Below, piece after piece: positions 61,201 through 64,000 of a stretch of DNA of 64,000 nucleotides; within the stretch, counting starts at the first letter, position 1, and each line of letters starts with the position of its first letter. The stretch is taken from contig OZ020244.1 in assembly GCA_963971285.1 (NCBI GenBank), positions 15,810,001-15,874,000 on the forward strand, written 5' to 3'. Position numbers and translations under genes: made by a program. Source of the DNA: Astropecten irregularis (Eukaryota > Echinodermata > Asteroidea > Paxillosida > Astropectinidae). The notes beneath the pieces are model-generated. The model saw nothing but the letters and a program-made list of their open reading frames with translations, was not told where the DNA came from and searched no databases.

Positions 61201-63473
61201 CGAGACCGGTCTTGGTCTCGGTCTTGGTCCCAGACTTTAAGGTCTAGGTCTCAGTCTCAGCTGGCAGGTTTGAGGTGGGCAAGGGCAAATCAATACTCGA
61301 ACAGATGAAAGACCAACTGGACTTTTAGCAATGTCAGCTAGCAGTGTTGTAGGTCTCGAGACCGGGTCCGTTTCGGTCTTGGTCTCGGACTTTAAGGTCT
61401 AGGTCTCTGTCTCAGCTGGCAGGGCTTGAGGTGGTGGGCAAGGGAAAATCAATTCTCGAACAGAGGAAAGAGCAACTGCATGGACTTAAGATGTGTCTTG
61501 CAAATTGTTGTCTGTTGAAGGTCTCGAAAGCAGTCTTGGTCTCAGTATTGGTCTCGGACTTTAAGGTCTAGGTCTAAGTCTAAGGTCTAATTGAGTCTCG
61601 GAAGCCAGAAAGCTCATCATCATCATCATGATGACGTCCGAGCGCATAAGCCCTTGGGCGTTGCTCAGTGGCAACGGTTGATTATTCTTGTCCACTGTTC
61701 AGTATTATGAGCGGCTTGTCGAAGCTGATTTAAGCTGATACCAGCCATTCTCAGAACTTCAACAAGTTGTTGTTGGTAGGTAAGCATGAGTGCGCCACCT
61801 CTACGATAGGGTTCTTTTGGTTGAATGGCGTTGTCCAATCTTGCCAGAAAGCTAATCATAAACAAAAGACCGCCAGGGAAATCCGGGAGATGTTGTCAAT
61901 TCCAAACATTCTTCTAAGTTCTTGTACCTCTCAGGAATAAATTGCGCGCCATGTACCGAGCCGGAGTTGTAGTGCATGTACACTGAAAAACACCACCGCA
62001 GTTTAATACCATTTTCATCAAAAGAGGGTGCCATTCAAAAACTTGTGTTCGGATTACAGCTTACCTAGTCCATGTTCCAGAGCCAGAGGTGACCTGAGCA
62101 CAGGCCCCAGCTGTTTGGGGTCACCCGCCAGCACTACTTGACCACCCTGAAGGTTGTCGGGATTCAGGATATTGGACAGGGATATAATGGCTTCTGGCTC
62201 CATCGCATGGCCTGCCTCGTCGATGAAGACGTGGGTGAAGTGGTCCAGGGGAAAGTCCTTTGCAGTGGCCAGCCTGTCAACCAAACGACAATTTACACAA
62301 ATGGTGAAAGTTTTAAAACACAAAATGCATGGGAAAAGTCATTAGGGGCCAATTTCATAGAGCTGCTTAAGAGAAAAATTTGCTTTCAAGCATGAAAAGT
62401 TTTCAAGAAAGACTTGAAGCTTTGCATGGTGACAATTGGTATGTTGATCAGTTTGCGGAAACACCACGTGTTTATACTTTCGCACTTCTATTTCGTTCGC
62501 ACTTCTCTCGTAAGGTCTCAACGTTTCAACTAGCCTGCTCTAGTCATCATCATGGCCCAATTTCATGGAATCCGTTACTGCCTATTTTTGTGCTATTAAA
62601 AACAAGCACTGCTACGCGTGAAATCTATTTCATGGAATCCGTAAGCAAGACTCTCGGTTAGCCAATAATTTCTAGGGTAACCGTGATTATTTTCTGCTAA
62701 CGGGCTGTCGTATGCATTCTGCACAAATTCCTTGCTTATAGTTATACCAAAAAGAAAACACTTCCGTGAACTACGCTAACCGTAACTAAAAAAATTCTGC
62801 TACCGTAAGCGAGGGATTTTTGCTAACGGGTACGGATTCCATGAAATTGGGACCAAGATCGAGACTAGAGATGATGATAACTAGAGCAGGTTATAGTCGA
62901 AACGTTGAGACCTTACGCGAAGTGTGAACGCAATAGAGGTGTGAAAGTACGAAGGAATATTACATATGGTGTTTCCGCAAACCGATCCATGTGAAAAGTC
63001 TTCCTTGATCAAACAGGATTACCAACCAAATTTTCATGTGATGTTTACTGCTTTTGACTTGTATTCGGCCATCGTTTGCTGAGCAAAAACATTCACAAGG
63101 AGTTTTTGCTGGCATACTGATTTTATTTAATTACCCAGGGGCCAATTTCATTAAACTGTTAAGCACAAAAATTTGCTTTTTTTGCGTGTTATGCCCATCC
63201 ATGATCACTAGTAAAATGGTAACATGTTCAGGAAATTTCATGTTACTCAATGACAAGAAAATTGCCGAATTACTCGATGGTGTTGAAAAATGAAATGTTC
63301 CATTCAACTAATGAAAATATTCTTACCATTGCACTCATAAACATTTATTATTTGTATACTGACCTTCCTGCTGTGCAGAGTGTAGTCACAAGAATCCTCT
63401 TCTTCATGAGATCTTCTTTACATGGGAAAAAGTTGTCTCCTGTTATTTTGTCATAGTTGCAGCACTCCTTCTC
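43193..63473 (-). CDS. MOV10: MOV10-like SF1 RNA helicase, gene B (3' part; 5' end outside window)
   Basis: Second MOV10 paralogue, upstream of gene A in the same orientation. Exons in the window (5' to 3'): 63364-63473, 62065-62273, 59245-59516, 58829-59011, 58230-58409, 56305-56393, 54738-54853, 43193-43275; total 1242 nt = 413 codons plus stop, all frame-consistent. They match exons 13-20 of gene A with identical intron positions, and six of the eight lengths are equal or differ by a multiple of three. It encodes [28 protein letters not shown] and FNVAVTRAK, so motifs II-VI look intact. The C-terminal exon ends [11 protein letters not shown]. The last intron is 11.5 kb because Ty3/gypsy element 2 sits in it, antisense. 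Exons matching gene A 1-12 should lie beyond position 64000. No in-frame break was seen. Confidence 0.9.
43335..43697. mobile_element. TTAA-type MITE split by element 2 (left part)
   Basis: AGGTAGTATCATACTTTGGT start; the right terminal repeat ends at 43697 and resumes at 52957-52965 before TTAA, on the far side of element 2. The left target copy reads TGAA. Confidence 0.8.
43698..45099 (+). repeat. element 2 5' LTR
   Basis: 1402 bp, no difference seen from the 3' LTR. AATAAA at 44992-44997. Segment 43958-44189 is absent from element 1's LTRs. Confidence 0.95.
45101..45118 (+). other. element 2 primer-binding site
   Basis: TGGTGGCAGCGGTGGGAT, one base after the 5' LTR, is complementary over 18 nt to the 3' end of an animal tRNA-Leu(UAG) (acceptor strand ending CGCTGCCA plus CCA, from my knowledge of tRNA sequences). 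Confidence 0.8.
45119..45311 (+). other. element 2 leader
   Basis: Non-coding leader between the primer site and the gag ATG; nothing further recognised. Confidence 0.6.
45312..46487 (+). CDS. gag: element 2 Gag
   Basis: 391 aa, intact, with coiled coil near residues 38-62, capsid region and a CCHC knuckle at residues 358-371. TAA stop at 46485-46487; the pol frame (-1) opens after a stop at 46388-46390, so the overlap is about 97 nt. GGAAAAC at 46478-46484, directly before the stop, resembles a slippery site. Confidence 0.95.
   Translation: MPKKSSRKSRRLNAASEGDLELSFDMLSMGGDDKQQLDSLREELKLAEKRALEAEQRIHELQQSSAPSLPESSHHDNTPDELCSIAEEKPVTPSPAPVPSPTRSRRSFDVPLPRQGEFDGTRAWEGFIQPFLSLAQACDWSPEEKKFRLVSSLKGKAAEFAFEQLDPSIVKNFDTLIEALESRFAERRTQNTWLALLESRKFQPKDNLTEYVADIRRLVMRGYPTADVTTRESIALRHFLRGLPDQQTVVAIGMTNPKTLEEARTAVENFLSLRENVAPGKSSSLRVHTVQAAEENPSTAPKPPAQPAASYVTPDELKSFTEKLDRRLTGMVRLINDKAAGKGNKTPAGKRKMEDVTCYNCRETGHYASSCPQPAARKEPVAVPPPQQAEN
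46421..51198 (+). pseudogene. pol: element 2 Pol, broken by a single-base deletion in integrase
   Basis: The frame runs from about 46391 to a stop at 50453-50455; the rest continues in another frame to 51198. Protease (DTGAAV), RT (YLDD at 48008-48019), RNase H (from about 48446), the hydrophobic spacer (from 49112), the integrase zinc site (49874-49996) and the D,D-35-E triad (50081, 50261, 50369) all precede the break. Compared with element 1, one T is missing from a TTT run at about 50398-50401, ten codons after the catalytic Glu, so the integrase C-terminal part is lost from the main frame. This may be a true mutation or an assembly error in a short homopolymer. Otherwise it is very close to element 1; the C-terminal tail reads STTP/NTAP repeats. 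Confidence 0.92.
51199..51540. other. element 2 non-coding 3' region
   Basis: About 340 bp after the pol stop; no credible frame and no env. Confidence 0.7.
51541..51554 (+). other. element 2 polypurine tract
   Basis: CTAGGGGGGGATAG immediately before the 3' LTR. Confidence 0.8.
51555..52956 (+). repeat. element 2 3' LTR
   Basis: 1402 bp, TGTTGCG...CGCAACA, preceded by the purine tract; AATAAA at 52849-52854. Confidence 0.95.
53040..53279. mobile_element. MITE family B, CTG duplication
   Basis: GGGCCAATTTCATAGAGCTG ... CAGCTCTATGAAATTGGCCC; CTG at 53037-53039 and 53280-53282. Confidence 0.87.
53283..53578. mobile_element. MITE family A
   Basis: GGCTCGATTTCATGGAATCT ... GATTCCATAAAATTGGTCC; directly abuts the family B copy at 53040-53279. 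Confidence 0.7.
53690..54080 (-). mobile_element. tRNA-derived SINE and flanking unit
   Basis: The minus strand tRNA-like part lies at about 53735-53815 (GGTCGCTGGTTCGAATCCCGC). An unassigned stretch then leads to 54030-54080, the 5' unit of the next copy. Confidence 0.55.
54082..54170 (+). mobile_element. tRNA-derived SINE
   Basis: GGGCTGGATAGCTCAGATGG and GCTGATTTGAATCCCGCTCC, tail CAATTTTTCTTTG. Confidence 0.65.
54358..54722. mobile_element. MITE family G, copy 1
   Basis: CATAGAGTTAAATAAAAAAA ... TTTTTTATTTAACACTATG with inner CTAGAGTG / GCACTCTAG; a second copy lies at 56449-56788. Ends 15 bp from gene B exon 54738-54853. Confidence 0.75.
54738..54853 (-). CDS. MOV10: gene B exon matching A19
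   Basis: 116 bp encoding [16 protein letters not shown] and a diverged acidic tail. Donor ACTAAAG|GTGAGC; acceptor CTATCCAG|GTTTC. Squeezed between MITEs at 54358-54722 and 54884-55048. Confidence 0.9.
54884..55048. mobile_element. MITE family C
   Basis: TGGCCGATTTCATAAAGCTC ... TTTCATGAAATCGGCCC, with an internal perfect hairpin of CTCTGCGACGCGTCGCAA type. Starts about 30 bp from the acceptor of gene B exon 54738-54853. Confidence 0.75.
55836..55980. mobile_element. MITE family F, complete
   Basis: ATGGGAGACTTTTGAGAACT ... GGTTCTCAAAAGTCTCCCAT. Confidence 0.8.
56052..56292. mobile_element. MITE family B, CAT duplication
   Basis: GGGCCAATTTCATAAAACTG ... CAGTTTTATGAAATTGGCCC (last C of the arm order as read), CAT at 56049-56051 and 56293-56295. 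Ends 12 bp from the gene B exon 56305-56393. Confidence 0.82.
56305..56393 (-). CDS. MOV10: gene B exon matching A18, motif VI
   Basis: 89 bp encoding [19 protein letters not shown]. Flanked closely by MITEs: one ends at 56292 (12 bp from the exon) and another starts near 56449. Confidence 0.93.
56449..56788. mobile_element. MITE family G, copy 2
   Basis: CATAGAGTTGAATAAAAAAC ... TTTTTTTTATTTAACTCTATG; same core words as copy 1 (GCAAACGCGCGCGTCC, GCGCGCAGTTC). Confidence 0.75.
56938..57225. mobile_element. TTAA-type MITE, partial
   Basis: GGTAACTTCATACTTTGGTTTTTGTC start and CTGGATAAATACAGCATTTC inside; right end lost. Confidence 0.55.
57774..58137. mobile_element. TTAA-type MITE, complete
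   Basis: 364 bp, AGGTGGTATCATACTTTGGT ... ATGTATGATACTACCT, TTAA at 57770-57773 and 58138-58141. Ends about 90 bp from gene B exon 58230-58409. Confidence 0.85.
58230..58409 (-). CDS. MOV10: gene B exon matching A17, motif V
   Basis: Encodes [12 protein letters not shown], then [12 protein letters not shown] and GFVKNPK. Acceptor GGTTCACAG|GTGC, donor CCAAAG|GTTCGT. Confidence 0.94.
58829..59011 (-). CDS. MOV10: gene B exon matching A16
   Basis: Encodes [17 protein letters not shown] and SPSFFNKSE, ending ISPYRRQ. Acceptor TTTGTCAG|GG, donor CGCCAG|GTTCGT. Confidence 0.94.
59245..59516 (-). CDS. MOV10: gene B exon matching A15
   Basis: 272 bp against 227 in gene A. The extra 45 bp encode a basic/acidic loop (KRRAYDLNG then ECEIEGDDD) between motif III and the NYRSHP motif. 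Acceptor CCAACAG|AGC, donor AAGAAG|GTACGT. Confidence 0.92.
59615..61610. repeat. tandem array of about 150-bp units in a gene B intron
   Basis: About twelve units, each with GGTCTCGAGACCGGTCTTGG, CGGACTTTAAGGTCTAGGTC, CAGCTGGCAGG and CAATTCTCGAACAGACGAAA; spacing varies from roughly 140 to 190 bp. Units fall into subtypes that recur in the same order (see findings). Confidence 0.88.
59652..59767. mobile_element. MITE family F inside the tandem array
   Basis: ATGGGAGACACACGCGCAAA ... TTCTCCAAAGTCTCCCAT; interrupts the first array unit between GTAAATCA and TCTCAAACAGACG. Confidence 0.75.
61618..62034 (-). other. possible degraded retroposon fragment
   Basis: The minus strand carries short frames ([32 protein letters not shown]) ending near an ATC/ATG microsatellite, as seen at some LINE 3' ends. 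Weak; no domain recognised. Confidence 0.25.
62065..62273 (-). CDS. MOV10: gene B exon matching A14, Walker B and motif III
   Basis: Encodes [12 protein letters not shown] and [12 protein letters not shown]. 209 bp, as in gene A, with only a handful of substitutions. Confidence 0.95.
62410..62985. repeat. foldback repeat with MITE in its centre
   Basis: Arms CAGTTTGCGGAAACACCA...CGTAAGGTCTCAACGTTTC and GAAACGTTGAGACCTTACG...GGTGTTTCCGCAAACCGAT; a single-arm relative lies at 26945-27110. Confidence 0.65.
62554..62854. mobile_element. MITE family A (nested)
   Basis: GGCCCAATTTCATGGAATCC ... GGATTCCATGAAATTGGGACC, lying between the foldback arms ending TAGTCATCAT and starting ATGATGATAACTAGAG. 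Confidence 0.75.
63364..63473 (-). CDS. MOV10: gene B exon matching A13
   Basis: Encodes EKECCNYDK... through [12 protein letters not shown]. Acceptor TGTGTAG|GAGAAG, donor GGAAG|GTCAGT. One codon shorter than gene A's exon 13. Confidence 0.9.
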
Positions 63474-63554
63474 CTACACATAATTAGCAACACCAGGTTT
63501 AAACAAATTATGAGATCCAAACATGTAGTTCAGGGCCCAATTTCATGGAATCTG

Positions 63555-63652
63555 GGGCCTATTTCATAAAGCGTCACATCTATGCGATGAGTCCATAGAG
63601 AAAGGATGCATCTTAACTCTGCGATGCGTCGTAAGTTTTATGAAATCGGCCC
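63555..63652. mobile_element. MITE family C, CTG duplication
   Basis: GGGCCTATTTCATAAAGCGT ... TTTTATGAAATCGGCCC, CTG at 63552-63554 and 63653-63655; inserted beside a family A end (63534-63551). Confidence 0.75.
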
Positions 63653-63655
63653 CTG

Positions 63656-63830
63656 ATCTTTAAAAGATCAAAAATAATTTTGGTCACTGGTTTGACTCTT
63701 TTCTGGATAAATACAGCATTTCAGGGAGAATAATTTTACCGGTATATGTTTCTACCATCACCCTCTTTATACCCTGTAAGTTATATAAGTAAATCTGACT
63801 GTGAAGATTTCTGTTTCGGTATGACATGTG
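63656..63830. mobile_element. TTAA-type MITE remnant
   Basis: GATCTTTAAAAGATCAAAAA, TTCTGGATAAATACAGCATT and GATTTCTGTTTCGGTATG words of the family. The rest of the window to 64000 shows no gene B exon. Confidence 0.5.
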
Positions 63831-64000
63831 GCTCTTGTTCAACTTCAAATGAATACAGTGTACTGCCCATGACTAAAGTTGGATTACAACAAGCCCCAGA
63901 GCCCGAGTTACAAGCCCAGGCCTGGCCAGGCTTTCCAGTGACAGGTCCCGACCAAGTTTCTCTCCCTATTAAGCGAACCTTCAATGTTTGATCCACGTTC

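Larger units (their letters stand above)
62346..63136. mobile_element. family B MITE split by a nested foldback
   Basis: The left part GGGCCAATTTCATAGAGCTG...GCATGAAAAGT (to about 62400) resumes at about 62993 with GTGAAAAGTCTTCCTTGATC and runs to about 63125. The interior is a foldback repeat with its own insertion. Confidence 0.65.

Noticed and set aside
59615..61610. CRISPR-like repeat array
   Set aside because: Direct repeats without unique spacers of fixed size, in a eukaryotic intron; it is satellite-type DNA.
63474..64000. Next upstream exon of gene B (motif Ia block)
   Set aside because: No frame matching ILACAPSNS was found; the interval holds only MITE sequence, so the exon must lie beyond the window.

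Overview
This is eukaryotic nuclear DNA, most likely from a marine invertebrate animal. Genes are split into short exons with GT/AG junctions, introns are packed with palindromic MITEs and tRNA-derived SINEs, and the host protein is an animal-type MOV10 RNA helicase. An echinoderm or another invertebrate deuterostome fits the repeat style, but this is inference; nothing here fixes the species.

Host genes. Two MOV10-like genes lie head to tail on the minus strand. Gene A is complete: 20 coding exons from an ATG at 35737 to a stop at 4462. The summed exon length is 3120 nt (1039 codons plus stop), and every junction keeps frame. Gene B enters from the right edge. Its last eight coding exons lie between 63473 and 43193 and cover the part from just after the first helicase motifs to the C-terminus. 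Introns sit at the same positions in both copies. Exon identity between the copies is patchy: almost identical around the Walker B exon, strongly diverged near the C-terminus.

Retroelements. Two near-identical, full-length Ty3/gypsy LTR retrotransposons sit in introns of the two helicase genes. Element 1 (15851-24649, minus strand) is in intron 9 of gene A, in sense orientation, with 1168-bp LTRs and intact gag and pol frames. Element 2 (43698-52956, plus strand) is in the last intron of gene B, antisense to it, with 1402-bp LTRs and a one-base deletion in the integrase region. Both have 4-bp target duplications and LTR pairs with no difference that I could see, so both look recent. Both show a primer-binding site of tRNA-Leu type, a purine tract, a gag with one CCHC knuckle, and a pol in the -1 frame (protease, RT, RNase H, a spacer with a predicted membrane segment, integrase).

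Small repeats. Introns and flanks contain at least eight palindromic MITE families. For several, intact copies or nested insertions fix the ends and target duplications: CWG-type (GGGCC/GGCCC ends), TTA/TAA, TTAA, and TA. Three tandem arrays (21-bp, 32-bp and about 150-bp units) lie in introns near exons. A degraded LINE tail and several SINEs complete the inventory.

Layout: 1-4461, flank of gene A with repeats; 4462-35737, gene A with element 1 at 15851-24649; 35738-43192, intergenic and repeat-rich; 43193-64000, 3' part of gene B with element 2 at 43698-52956 and dense MITEs. MOV10 proteins are known from other animals to bind RNA, act with small-RNA machinery and restrict retroelements. 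The arrangement is therefore a duplicated retroelement-restriction helicase whose two copies each carry a young retroelement of the same family.
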